This document shows, one piece after another, positions 1 through 8,960 of a DNA stretch of 64,000 nt. Every line of letters begins with the position of its first letter. Position 1 is the stretch's first letter. A program made the position numbers and the translations under genes. Below the pieces are notes generated by a model. The model saw nothing but the letters and a program-made list of their open reading frames with translations. It was not told the DNA's origin and ran no database searches. The stretch is from CAWGXG01 sp963826505. Its GTDB lineage: Bacteria > Chloroflexota > Anaerolineae > Aggregatilineales > Aggregatilineaceae. The stretch is taken from the NCBI GenBank assembly GCA_963826505.1, contig CAWGXG010000007.1, positions 496,001 through 560,000 on the forward strand. Reading direction: 5' to 3'.

Positions 1-637
1 CTACACCCAACACCGTGCGGAACAGCGACTCCATGTCCAGCTCGTACACGAGGTATTCGGTGTGCATCAGGCGCGTATAGACCGGCGCGATCAACAGGAA
101 CGTGCCCTTGTCGGGGTAATCGCGGTGGGACGCCTGGACCAGCTCAAGATCCAGCGGGACATCGTCGCCGCCGCTGGTTTGGGTGACCAGCCGCGACGGC
201 AAACTCCAGGGGAGTGACTCCCCGGCGCTGATTTTAGCGTTGAGGTCTTCCGGCCAGCCGAAACGGGGTTTTCCCTGGTAATCGAGGCGCACCACACTGC
301 GAATCACGCCGGGGAATTCGGCGGCGCGTTCGGCCATGAGCGCTTCACCGCCCGCATAATCGACCGCGCTCGTGGAACGGATAGGGGTTTGAAGCGACAG
401 GCTGGAAAGGTCGTCCGTCAGGCTGTTGAGGTAAGCTTCGGCTTGCAGCGATAGCGAGCTGGCGATCTGAAGCTCTTGCGATTGAAACTGATCGCGGACG
501 GTTTCCGTGACCAGGCGCGAAGCCGTCAGCGTCACAGCCCCGATCAACGCGATTAAAACGCCCACCGCGACCAACGCCAGCAATGCAGGTGACAACCCGC
601 GCGACCTTATGAGCTTTTCCTGGGACGACGCCAGCAA
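1..637 (-). CDS. Membrane-anchored sensor protein, N-terminal part (partial)
   Basis: The gene runs off the left edge; about 212 N-terminal codons are visible. The start is a TTG at 635-637. An in-frame TGA lies three codons upstream, and GGAGG at 647-651 is 9 nt before the TTG, so no other start fits. The protein has a short basic N-terminus (QEKLIRSRG), one strong membrane segment at about residues 17-40, then an extracytoplasmic stretch with a helical beginning (VTETVRDQFQSQELQIASSL) and a mixed alpha/beta region like the Cache-type ligand-binding domains of sensor kinases and chemoreceptors. The output domain is outside the window, so I cannot say whether it is a histidine kinase, cyclase or receptor. 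A TATAAT on the minus strand at 673-678 is a likely -10 element. Confidence 0.6.
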   Translation of the reverse strand, partial: MLASSQEKLIRSRGLSPALLALVAVGVLIALIGAVTLTASRLVTETVRDQFQSQELQIASSLSLQAEAYLNSLTDDLSSLSLQTPIRSTSAVDYAGGEALMAERAAEFPGVIRSVVRLDYQGKPRFGWPEDLNAKISAGESLPWSLPSRLVTQTSGGDDVPLDLELVQASHRDYPDKGTFLLIAPVYTRLMHTEYLVYELDMESLFRTVLGV

Positions 638-746
638 CCTGTTTCACCTCCCCATGAACAGGACGCTCGCTTATTATAACATGCGGGGCCGTGACCATTG
701 GTTATGAAGTTATGAAATCCAGCCGAAAAATACGGGGAACCGGCAC

Positions 747-776
747 AAAAAACCCCGCACCGGGGTCAGCGCGGGG
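747..776 (-). terminator. Rho-independent terminator of the repeat lipoprotein gene
   Basis: On the minus strand, CCCCGC pairs with GCGGGG (776-771 and 758-753) across a 12-nt loop and is followed by six T residues (752-747). It lies 30 nt after the stop codon of the lipoprotein gene. Confidence 0.85.
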
Positions 777-805
777 TGGTATTTCCGTGAGGCGTTCAGT
801 AAACC

Positions 806-3800
806 TTATTCTTCTATTTCCAGGAGCGCGATCGAGCGCACCAGCGGCATAACGATCGTCTCATCCAGCAGCCGGGCATTGGCGCTGCCATGGGGTACGC
901 CCAGCACCACGATCACCCAGTCCTCAGGGCCGATGGCCAGCGCATAGACCACGCCGGAGACATCGGAGTCTTCGGAGACTGTGCGCGCCGCAGGGAAGTT
1001 GGCCGTCGTAACCTCGTTGATCAGAGTGTTATCGGCGAGGCCGAACGCCGCATCCAGCAGGTCGGCCGGCGTGGCGTCCCCCGCTATTCCGATTATGTCC
1101 GCATTGGTGACGCGCCAGACCACGATCGCCGGAGCGGTCAGCGTATTGGCAACCGTATCTTGCATGTCATCCGCGCTCGAATAAAATACCACGCCTGCCG
1201 ATCCCTGATCGGCCTGATTGATGTCTGTGGGTCGCGACACTACCCATCCAAACGGTGCGTCAAACGTCAGGCCGAGGGCGTCGTTGGTGTACGGCATCAA
1301 AGCAACCGACGCTGTGCCCGGCTCAGGGGTAGACGTCGCGCTGTCCACCGGAAGATCCAGCGAGAGAATGAACGGCTCGAAGACATCCTGACGCGTGCTG
1401 TCGAATTCGTCGGCGGGTGCCGCGCCGGAGAGCAGCAGCCAGTTGCCATTCGCCAGTTGCGCCAGGTACAGAATCCCCTGGGTGTCATTGCGCGGCTCCA
1501 ACAGCACGGGGATAGCGGCCTGCCCTTCATAGTCCTGAACCGTCCCGCTCACCTGTGCGGCCAGCGCGTCAGCGGCCGCCGCCAGATCGGTTTCATCGGC
1601 AGGGATGCCCCACTCCGCTTCAAAGTAGGCTGCGTCGCCCTGATATATAAACAACTGGGCGGTGCCATCGCTGAGATAAAACGTGTGGGCGTCGCGCATC
1701 CCCGGCTCGGACCAGCCTTCGGGCAGCGTGTAGGTCATCTCAAGTTGGGCAGCGGCCTGCGCCGTCGCCGTGGCAACCTGGAGCGTGGCCGTCGCACCCC
1801 AATCGGGCGTGTTCGTCGGCGTGAAGGTGGGTGTATAGGTCGGGCGCGGCGTGCGCGTGTAAGTCGGGCTGGGTACGGGCGACACGTACTGCGTCGCCGT
1901 GCTGGTCAGGTCCAGCGCCAACTGCGTCGAGGTCAAAATAAAGGCGTTCGGCGTCGGCGGCACTCGCGTCGCCGTGGCTGCCACGACCTGCTGTGTCGCC
2001 GTCAACTGCGCAGGATTGAGCGTAGGAGGCGCCGGTGTGGGCGGGATATGCGTGACGGTCGGCGTGCGCGTCGGCCTCAATGTCGGCGTGCGCGTCGGGG
2101 GGATCGGGGTGAGTGTGGCGGTAGGAGTAGCCGTAGGACGCGGCCCGCCAACGTCCGCCGGTTCCAGCCCGAGGATGAACGGCTCGAACACATCGCTCTG
2201 ATAGGCTTCGAACTGATCCACTGGTGCGTTGGCCGAGACAATCAGCCAATCGCCCTCGGCCAGCTTGGCCAGGTAAACCACACCTTGCGCGCCGTTGCGC
2301 GGCTCCAACAAAACCGGGATCGCAGCCAGTCCTCCGTAGGGCTGCACCGTCCCGTTCAGGGCGGCGGCCAGCGCATCAGCAGCGGCGACCAGATCGGTCT
2401 CCTCCGCCGGGATGCCCCATTCCGCTTCAAAGTAGGCTGCGTCACCGCGATAGACGTAGATGCGCGCCGTGCCATCCCCCAACGTGAGAGCGTGCGCGTC
2501 CTGCCGTACCGGGTTGGACCAGCCGGACGGTACATCGTACACCAGCCCGAAAGATTCGACGGTCAGAGCTTGGGCGGTGGCCGTGGCCTGCATGACGATG
2601 GCCGTCGCCGTCTTTTCGAGCGCGCCAGTAGGCGTGGCCGCGACGGTGGCGGTAGGTGGCAGGGCGGTCAGCGTCGCATTGATTGCGAGCGATTCCGCTG
2701 TCATGGTGACCTGTGCCTGCGCGCTGGTCGTCGCGTTCGCGACGATCTGAGTGGCAGTCATCTGGGCCGGGCGCAGCGTGGGTGTCGCGCTGGGAACCGC
2801 CAGCGCCGTCGCCGTCGCGAACAGGTCCGGCGTCGGCCCGGTGGGTGACGGTTGGAGCGTGATCGCGGCGGTGGGCGGAACTGGCGTGGCGGTGTTGGAC
2901 GGCGTCAGCGAAGGCGTGACCGTCGCGGTGGGCGGAACCGGCGACGGGGTGTTGGACGGCGTGAACGTTGGTGTATCGGTCGGGCGAGGCGTGTTCGTCG
3001 CCGTGTTAGTAGGCTCCGGCGTGTTAGTGGCTGTCGGAGTCGGCGTGTCGCTGGGCAGCGGCGTGTAGGTCGGATACGGAGTATTCGTCGGAATAGCCGC
3101 CAGCGTCGCTTCGACTGCCGCCGCAATCGCCGCCTGCTCTGCAGCAGTTTGCGTCTGCTGGACTGCGGCGGTCGCCGTGCGGTCCGTCGTCGGCGAGGGG
3201 ACAACGGTCGGCGTGTCGGTCGGCTCTGGCGTGTTGGTGGGCGTGCTGGTCGGCTCCGGCGTGTCGGTCGGCGTATTGGTCGGAATTGCCGCCAGCGTCG
3301 CTTCAACCGCGGCCGCAATGACCGCTTGCGCTTCCGCGGTTTGCGTCTGCTGGACTGCGGCGGTCGCCGTGCGATCCATCGTCGGCGACGGGATCGCCGT
3401 CGGCGTGTCGGTCGCAGTATTAGTCGGGCGCGGCGTGCTGGTGGGTGTATGGGTGTTCGTCGGCGTCAGGGTGTTGGTCGGACGCGGCGTATGGGTTGGC
3501 GTGTCGGTCGGCACGGGGGTATTGGTCGGCATCGCCGTGAGCGTCGCTTCGACTGCTGCCGCGATGACCGCTTGCGCTTCTGCGGTTTGTGTCTGGCGAG
3601 CGATTGCGGTCGCCGTGCGATCCATCGTCGGCGACGGGACAACGGTCGGCGTGTCGGTCGGCTCTGGCGTGTTGGTAGAGGTGCTGGTCGGTTCCGGCGT
3701 GTCGGTCGGTGTGTTGGTCGGGACTGTCGTATTGGTCGGAATAGCCGCCAATGTCGCGCTGGCCGCCGCTTCGACCGCCGCCGCAAATTCGGCGCGCTGC

Positions 3801-4450
3801 GTGCGTTGGGCTTCTAAGGTCGCCTCAGCGCCGGAAGTCGGCACCGTCGACGGGGTAAGCGTCGGCGCGGGCGTATCTGTCGGCAGCGGCGTATTCGTCG
3901 GGATGGCCGCCAACGTCGCTTCGACCGCTGCCACTACAACCGCTGCTGCTTCGGCAGTTTGCGTCTGCCCCGCGGCGATCGTCGCGATGCTATCGACCGT
4001 CGGCGACGGGATCACCGTCGCTGTATCGGTCGGAGGCAGCGGCGTATCGGTCGCCGTGCTGGTGGGCAGCGAGGTAGCCGTCGGCTGGGCAGCCAGGGTG
4101 GCTTCAACCGCTGCCGCGACCACGGCGGCTTGTGTCTGTTCGACCGCTTCCGTCGCGGCGGTGTCCGGCGTCAGAGACGGAGTAAGCGTCGGAGTGTCGG
4201 TCGGAACTGGCGTATCTGTCGGCGCGGGCGTGTCGGTGGGCGGAACCGTCGGCGTTGGTGTGCGCGTGGCGGGGATAGGCGTCGCCGTAGCGCTGGGCGG
4301 GACTGTGTTGGTGGGCAGCATGGCCTGTTGCGTCGCGAATTCGATGCTGGTCGGCGTAGGCTCAATCGTGCTCACCCGGCCCTGACACCCGGCGGCTAAA
4401 AGCATTATGCCTGCAAAAACCACAAGAAGAATACTACCCCGTCGCACCAC
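806..4450 (-). CDS. Large Thr/Pro-rich repeat lipoprotein with three GW-type globular domains
   Basis: The product is a 1214-residue predicted exported lipoprotein. The signal sequence ends in the lipobox LAAGC (Cys22). The start is GTG at 4450, with GGAGG at 4456-4460 just before it. An ATG at 4543 would lie upstream of the promoter's -10 and is rejected. After the Cys come six copies of a unit of about 60-90 residues: an Ala-rich helix (type QTQTAEAQAVIAAAVEATLA) followed by a Pro/Thr spacer (type IPTNTPxPTDTP). Then come two closely similar globular domains (about 2560-2165 and 1745-1345; conserved GWSxP, DAAYFEAEWGIP, VLLEPRN, DVFEPFIL) and a third, divergent one (1290-830), separated by TP linkers. 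The domains recall PsbP/DUF1795-like folds, but that is a guess. No enzyme motif is visible; a cell-surface stalk or adhesion role is plausible. Confidence 0.8.
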   Translation of the reverse strand: MVRRGSILLVVFAGIMLLAAGCQGRVSTIEPTPTSIEFATQQAMLPTNTVPPSATATPIPATRTPTPTVPPTDTPAPTDTPVPTDTPTLTPSLTPDTAATEAVEQTQAAVVAAAVEATLAAQPTATSLPTSTATDTPLPPTDTATVIPSPTVDSIATIAAGQTQTAEAAAVVVAAVEATLAAIPTNTPLPTDTPAPTLTPSTVPTSGAEATLEAQRTQRAEFAAAVEAAASATLAAIPTNTTVPTNTPTDTPEPTSTSTNTPEPTDTPTVVPSPTMDRTATAIARQTQTAEAQAVIAAAVEATLTAMPTNTPVPTDTPTHTPRPTNTLTPTNTHTPTSTPRPTNTATDTPTAIPSPTMDRTATAAVQQTQTAEAQAVIAAAVEATLAAIPTNTPTDTPEPTSTPTNTPEPTDTPTVVPSPTTDRTATAAVQQTQTAAEQAAIAAAVEATLAAIPTNTPYPTYTPLPSDTPTPTATNTPEPTNTATNTPRPTDTPTFTPSNTPSPVPPTATVTPSLTPSNTATPVPPTAAITLQPSPTGPTPDLFATATALAVPSATPTLRPAQMTATQIVANATTSAQAQVTMTAESLAINATLTALPPTATVAATPTGALEKTATAIVMQATATAQALTVESFGLVYDVPSGWSNPVRQDAHALTLGDGTARIYVYRGDAAYFEAEWGIPAEETDLVAAADALAAALNGTVQPYGGLAAIPVLLEPRNGAQGVVYLAKLAEGDWLIVSANAPVDQFEAYQSDVFEPFILGLEPADVGGPRPTATPTATLTPIPPTRTPTLRPTRTPTVTHIPPTPAPPTLNPAQLTATQQVVAATATRVPPTPNAFILTSTQLALDLTSTATQYVSPVPSPTYTRTPRPTYTPTFTPTNTPDWGATATLQVATATAQAAAQLEMTYTLPEGWSEPGMRDAHTFYLSDGTAQLFIYQGDAAYFEAEWGIPADETDLAAAADALAAQVSGTVQDYEGQAAIPVLLEPRNDTQGILYLAQLANGNWLLLSGAAPADEFDSTRQDVFEPFILSLDLPVDSATSTPEPGTASVALMPYTNDALGLTFDAPFGWVVSRPTDINQADQGSAGVVFYSSADDMQDTVANTLTAPAIVVWRVTNADIIGIAGDATPADLLDAAFGLADNTLINEVTTANFPAARTVSEDSDVSGVVYALAIGPEDWVIVVLGVPHGSANARLLDETIVMPLVRSIALLEIEE

Positions 4451-4534
4451 GTTTGCCTCCTTATCCGACGTTTCGGCGGTCAACCGAGCTGAACGGTCAA
4501 TGGGATAATTCAAGCACGCAAGTTTGCCCATCTC

Positions 4535-4562
4535 AGTATACACCAGCCCCGTTCCCGGTCAA
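4535..4562 (-). promoter_or_regulatory. Promoter of the repeat lipoprotein gene
   Basis: The minus strand reads TTGACC (4562-4557), a 16-nt spacer, then TATACT (4540-4535). The predicted transcript start near 4528 gives a leader of about 78 nt to the GTG at 4450. Confidence 0.7.
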
Positions 4563-4684
4563 AAAACGCATTTTCAGAGCACGAGTAAGAAGGAGTTACA
4601 ACCAACGCATGGAGAACACGCGAGTGCTGCGGTAGAATGAATTTACCAACAACAGATCAATTATCGTGATCGCGAGTCAAGCCT

Positions 4685-6895
4685 ATGGTCCCCAATGCGC
4701 CCGATACCCTGGTCGGCTCCGTGGAGCGCATCACGTACTACAGCGAAGAAACCAACTACTGCGTGCTGCGCCTGCGTCCCAACCAGCTTATGCTGGGCCG
4801 CGACCAGCTTGTGACCGTCGTCGGCACTATGCCGGAAGTCCAGCCCGGCGAAAGCGTGCGTTTGCAGGGCGAATGGACGAATCACCCCAAGCACGGCCGG
4901 CAGTTCCGCGCGGAGATCGTGACACAGGTCCGCCCCGCCAGCGCCGAGGCCATCCGGCGCTACCTGGGCAGCGGATTGGTCAAAGGGGTGGGGCCGGTCA
5001 CGGCCAAGCGCATCGTCGATCACTTCGGCGTGGAGACGCTTGACGTGCTGGATCGCACGCCGGGCCGCCTGCTCGAAGTGCCGGGCGTGGGCAAGCATCG
5101 CACCGGGTTGATCGGCCGCGCATGGGTCGAGCAGCAGCATATCAAAGAAGTGATGCTCTTTTTGCAGGGGCACGGCGTCAGCAGCGGTCTGGCGGTGCGC
5201 ATTTATAAGCAGTACGGCGAGCAAGCGATCCCCATCGTCAGCCGCGATCCGTACCGGCTGGCCGCCGACATCTTCGGGATCGGCTTCCGCACCGCCGACA
5301 AAATCGCGCAAGATCTCGGCCTGCCGCCCGATTCCGCCGAACGCATCCGGGCAGGCATCGCCTTCGCGCTCGACACGGCTACCAATGACGGCCACGTTTT
5401 TTTGCCACGTGACGCGCTGGTCGAAAGCGCCGTCGAACTGCTCCAGGTAGAGCCGGACGCAATCGAAACCGGGCTGCGCCAGATGGCGACCCGTAAGGAC
5501 GTGATACTCGAAGTCGTGCCGGTGCCAGAAGGGCTGGAACAGGTCGAAGCGGTTTACCTGCCACCCATGTATTACAGCGAAAAAGGCGCAGCGGATCGCT
5601 TGCGCGGACTGAGTGACGCGCCCGCCAGCCGCCTGTCAGACCTGCTGCGCGCCGACTGGGATGGCCTGCTGCGCGCGGCGGCTGTCGGCGGGCCAGTGAC
5701 GCTCACACCGCAGCAAGCCGAGGCCGTGCGTTCCGCGCTGACGCACAAGATCAGCGTGCTGACGGGCGGTCCGGGTACGGGCAAGACCACCACGCTGCGC
5801 ACCGTGATCGGCGTGCTGGAACGCACGGGGCACCGCTTCATGCTGGCATCCCCCACCGGGCGCGCGGCCAAGCGTCTGAGCGAGGCGACCGGCCAGCCCG
5901 CGCGCACGCTGCACCGCTTGTTGGGCTTCAGTCCGGCGGAACGCGGCTTCACCTTCAACGAGGATAACCCGCTCGACGCGGACATGATCGTCGTGGACGA
6001 AGCCTCGATGATCGATCTGATGCTGCTGTACAGCCTGCTCAAGGCGCTGCGGCCCGACACACACCTGCTGCTGGTGGGTGACATCGACCAACTGCCCAGC
6101 GTCGGCGCGGGCAACGTGCTGCACGACATGATCGAGAGCGGAGTCGGGCCGGTGACGCGCCTGGACGTGATCTTCCGGCAGGCGGAAACCAGTCACATCA
6201 TTCGCAACGCCCACCGCATCAACCGGGGCGAACAGCCCGATACGTCCAACCAGAGCAGCGATTTCTTCCTGTTCCCCGCCGACGAGCCCGAACGCGCCGC
6301 CGAGCTGTTGATCGAGATCGTGCAAGAGCGCCTGCCCCGCCGTTTCAGCTTCGACCCGGTGCGGGATATCCAGGTGCTCGCGCCGATGTATCGCGGCCCG
6401 GTCGGCGTGTCGGCGCTCAACGAGGCGCTGCAAGAGCGGCTCAACCCCAACCCTAAAGGGCGCATTATGGAGCGGCGGCTGGCCGGGCACCTGTTTCGCA
6501 CCGGCGACAAGGTGATCCAGACGCGCAACAATTACGACAAGGACGTCTTCAACGGCGACATCGGGCGCGTGTACGGCTTCGACATGACCAACCAGATCAT
6601 GATCGTGGACGTGGACGGGCGGCAGGTGAAATACGATTTCGCCGAAGCCGACGAGCTGATGCACGCCTACTGCATCAGCGTCCACCGCGCGCAGGGCAGC
6701 GAATACCCGTGCGTGGTGCTGCCGGTCATGACCCAGCATTACATGATGCTCCAGCGCAACCTGCTCTACACCGCCGTGACGCGCGCGCGGCAGGTGGTGG
6801 TGCTGGTCGGGTCGCGCAAAGCGATCGCCATCGCCGTGCGCAACGACAAGGTGGCCCAGCGCTGGACCGCGCTCGACTGGCGGCTGCGGCGCTGA
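4685..6895 (+). CDS. recD2: RecD2-type ATP-dependent DNA helicase
   Basis: The product is a 736-residue superfamily 1B 5'-3' DNA helicase of the RecD2 (RecD-like, RecBC-independent) type. The N-terminal OB-like and helix-hairpin-helix region (residues about 1-250, with GSGLVKGVGPVTAKRIV and LEVPGVGKHRTG) is the feature that separates RecD2 from RecD. Walker A is GGPGTGKTTT near residue 360, Walker B is VVDEASM near 436, and the motif VGDIDQLPSVGAG follows. The C-terminal motif VHRAQGSEYPCV (near 665) and TAVTRAR complete the helicase core. The length is normal for the family. The gene stands alone on the plus strand; a weak -10 (TAGAAT, 4633-4638) precedes it. The expected role is DNA repair or removal of stalled replication intermediates. 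Confidence 0.95.
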   Translation: MVPNAPDTLVGSVERITYYSEETNYCVLRLRPNQLMLGRDQLVTVVGTMPEVQPGESVRLQGEWTNHPKHGRQFRAEIVTQVRPASAEAIRRYLGSGLVKGVGPVTAKRIVDHFGVETLDVLDRTPGRLLEVPGVGKHRTGLIGRAWVEQQHIKEVMLFLQGHGVSSGLAVRIYKQYGEQAIPIVSRDPYRLAADIFGIGFRTADKIAQDLGLPPDSAERIRAGIAFALDTATNDGHVFLPRDALVESAVELLQVEPDAIETGLRQMATRKDVILEVVPVPEGLEQVEAVYLPPMYYSEKGAADRLRGLSDAPASRLSDLLRADWDGLLRAAAVGGPVTLTPQQAEAVRSALTHKISVLTGGPGTGKTTTLRTVIGVLERTGHRFMLASPTGRAAKRLSEATGQPARTLHRLLGFSPAERGFTFNEDNPLDADMIVVDEASMIDLMLLYSLLKALRPDTHLLLVGDIDQLPSVGAGNVLHDMIESGVGPVTRLDVIFRQAETSHIIRNAHRINRGEQPDTSNQSSDFFLFPADEPERAAELLIEIVQERLPRRFSFDPVRDIQVLAPMYRGPVGVSALNEALQERLNPNPKGRIMERRLAGHLFRTGDKVIQTRNNYDKDVFNGDIGRVYGFDMTNQIMIVDVDGRQVKYDFAEADELMHAYCISVHRAQGSEYPCVVLPVMTQHYMMLQRNLLYTAVTRARQVVVLVGSRKAIAIAVRNDKVAQRWTALDWRLRR

Positions 6896-7001
6896 TCGCG
6901 TCCTCCCCGTAACCACCCTGCGCGCCTGCGCTCGTATAACGTGGTGCAAGATCCCAATCTACCATCACCACTCGTTCGTTATGAGCAGCAAAGGATGGAT
7001 C

Positions 7002-8822
7002 ATGCGGCACACCCCTCAACTCCGCTTCCCCCGACGGTTCAGCCTGATTTTGATCGCGGCGCTGATCGCCGCAATTGGCCCAGCCGGTACGCACCACACG
7101 GCGGCCCAAACCGGCGGCGAATTCCGCCTGACGGTGGACGGCGTGGAGCGCTCCTACGCGCTGACCGTACCCGCCGCGCTCGCGGACGCCGATCAGCCGG
7201 TTCCGCTGGTGATTGCGCTTCACCCGTTCGCGTCGTCCGGCCAGGCCATGCGCGCCCTCACCGGGCTGGACGCCGCCGCCGAGGCGCGCGGCTTCATCGC
7301 GGCCTACCCCAACAGCCTCGACCTGCGCTGGAACGACGGGGAACAGGATGCCGGGGTGAGCCTGCTGCTGCCCACGCCGGACGACGTCGGGTTCATCGGC
7401 GCGCTGATCGATACGCTCGCCGCCGATTACCCGATCGATCCGGCGCGCGTCTACCTGACCGGCTTCGGTACCGGCGGCGACATGGCCTACCGCCTGGCGT
7501 GCGCCATCCCAGATCGATTGGCGGGAGTCGCCGTAGTGAGCGCGCTCACCTGGGAATTCCATACCCAGCAGTGCGGTCCAACGCCGGACCCCGTGCAGCC
7601 GGTCCCCATGCTGATTCTGCACGGGCGCGATCACGTCGAGAATCCGGTCGAAGGGCGCAGCGTCACCGATGACGAAACCGGCGTGACGCTGCGCATCCTC
7701 GGCGCGGAGGACACCGCCGCGTTCTGGGCGGGGCGCGACGGCTGCGACCTGGACGCGGTCGGCGGGTCAGTGGACGAGGGCGCGATCCGCTACGACACCT
7801 GCGCGGGCAACTCCCACGTCGCGCTCTACCTGCCGGACGGCGTGCAGAACAACTGGCCGCGCGTGGGCGATTACGTCCTGAACCAGTTCGGCATCGACGC
7901 GACGGACCTCGTCACGCGTTTTTTCATGGACGGCACGCTGCCCGACGCCCTCGTGACGCGGCCCGTCGAGGAGTTGTACGACCAGACCGCGCGCAGCTAC
8001 CTGGTGTACGTCCCGCCCACCTACGATCCTACCGAACCGGAGCCGGTCGTCCTGATGCTGCACGGCAGACCCGGCAACGCGGCGGGCCAGGCGTACGTCT
8101 CGGACCTCAACCGTGTGGCAGACGAGCACGGCTTCATCGTCGTCTACCCGGACGGATCGCCGGTCGGGGCAGGCGAGGTGGGCCGCGAATGGAATTACAC
8201 GCTCGGCACGCCGGGCTACCGCACCAACGGCATCGACGACACGGCCTTCTTCTCCGTGCTGATCGATGATCTCGCGCGCGATTTGGCCATCGACCAGAGC
8301 CGCCTGTACGTCACGGGCTTTTCCAACGGCGGCTTCATGACGCAGCGCGCCGCCTGTGACGGCGCTGGACGCTTCGCGGCCTTCGCGTCGATCAGCGCGT
8401 CGTTGTTTCCGCGCTTCCAAGACCTGTGCGCCGATACGCCCCCGGTCCCCATTCTGCTCATGCACGGCACGGCGGATATCAGCGTGCCCTGGAATGGATC
8501 GGAGTACGGCGGCGTTCAGATTGCGCTGTCCGTGCCGGACACGGTCGCGTTTTGGGCGGTACACGACCAGTGCGATCCCCAGCAGATCGACTACACCTTG
8601 ATCCCCTCCAGTGAGCCGAACCCCGTGACGCAGGTTTACCGCTACGCGATTGGCGGCTGCGCGGACAACTCCGAAGTGCTGTATTACGTAATCGAAAACG
8701 GCGGGCACAATATTCCGGGCGTGCCAGGACGGCTCGATCCGTCGTTCGCGGGCAGCGTCAACACTGACATCACCGCGGGCGAGGTCATCTGGGAGTTCTT
8801 CGCGGCGCACAATCTGCCCTGA
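7002..8822 (+). CDS. Secreted two-domain LpqC/PHB-depolymerase-like esterase, first domain inactive
   Basis: The product is 606 residues with a signal peptide (LILIAALIAAIG then a likely cleavage after HTAAQ). I prefer the ATG at 7002 (AAGGA 6 nt before it) over the ATG at 6981. It contains two alpha/beta-hydrolase domains of the poly(3-hydroxybutyrate) depolymerase/feruloyl esterase (LpqC) family. The second (from about residue 315) has the full nucleophile elbow TGFSNGG with Ser441 and a C-terminal GGHNIPG histidine. In the first, the same elbow reads TGFGTGG, with Gly156 in place of the Ser, and the histidine region reads DGVQNNWPR, without His. So only the second domain should hydrolyse esters; the first may bind substrate or be a structural remnant. 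The substrate is unknown. A terminator follows at 8853-8887. Confidence 0.85.
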   Translation: MRHTPQLRFPRRFSLILIAALIAAIGPAGTHHTAAQTGGEFRLTVDGVERSYALTVPAALADADQPVPLVIALHPFASSGQAMRALTGLDAAAEARGFIAAYPNSLDLRWNDGEQDAGVSLLLPTPDDVGFIGALIDTLAADYPIDPARVYLTGFGTGGDMAYRLACAIPDRLAGVAVVSALTWEFHTQQCGPTPDPVQPVPMLILHGRDHVENPVEGRSVTDDETGVTLRILGAEDTAAFWAGRDGCDLDAVGGSVDEGAIRYDTCAGNSHVALYLPDGVQNNWPRVGDYVLNQFGIDATDLVTRFFMDGTLPDALVTRPVEELYDQTARSYLVYVPPTYDPTEPEPVVLMLHGRPGNAAGQAYVSDLNRVADEHGFIVVYPDGSPVGAGEVGREWNYTLGTPGYRTNGIDDTAFFSVLIDDLARDLAIDQSRLYVTGFSNGGFMTQRAACDGAGRFAAFASISASLFPRFQDLCADTPPVPILLMHGTADISVPWNGSEYGGVQIALSVPDTVAFWAVHDQCDPQQIDYTLIPSSEPNPVTQVYRYAIGGCADNSEVLYYVIENGGHNIPGVPGRLDPSFAGSVNTDITAGEVIWEFFAAHNLP

Positions 8823-8852
8823 ACGCGATCGCGACACCGTTGGCAGCCAGCA

Positions 8853-8887
8853 GCCGCCAGTCGAAACCATCGCACTGGCGGCTTTTT
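8853..8887 (+). terminator. Rho-independent terminator after the esterase gene
   Basis: GCCGCCAGT (8853-8861) and ACTGGCGGC (8874-8882) form a perfect 9-bp stem with a 12-nt loop, followed by TTTTT. Confidence 0.9.
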
Positions 8888-8960
8888 GCTGCCCTTCGGC
8901 GCGCCGTGCGGTATACTGTGGCCTATTACCAGTTTTGAATGCGCAAGAAAGTGAGTCCGC

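Noticed and set aside
890..2848. A 652-codon open frame on the plus strand
   Set aside because: It is the antisense shadow of the Thr/Pro repeat lipoprotein; it is Arg/Gly-rich without domains and has no ribosome site, while the minus strand has promoter, lipobox and terminator.
2900..4300. Regular GTCGGCGTGTCGGTCGG-type repeats that look like a CRISPR or tandem-repeat array
   Set aside because: The period is variable and in frame with PTDTP-type codons; there are no unique spacers of constant length and no cas genes.
5636..6949. A 437-codon minus-strand frame inside recD2
   Set aside because: It is a shadow of recD2: His/Arg-rich, no recognisable motif, high-GC third-position effect.
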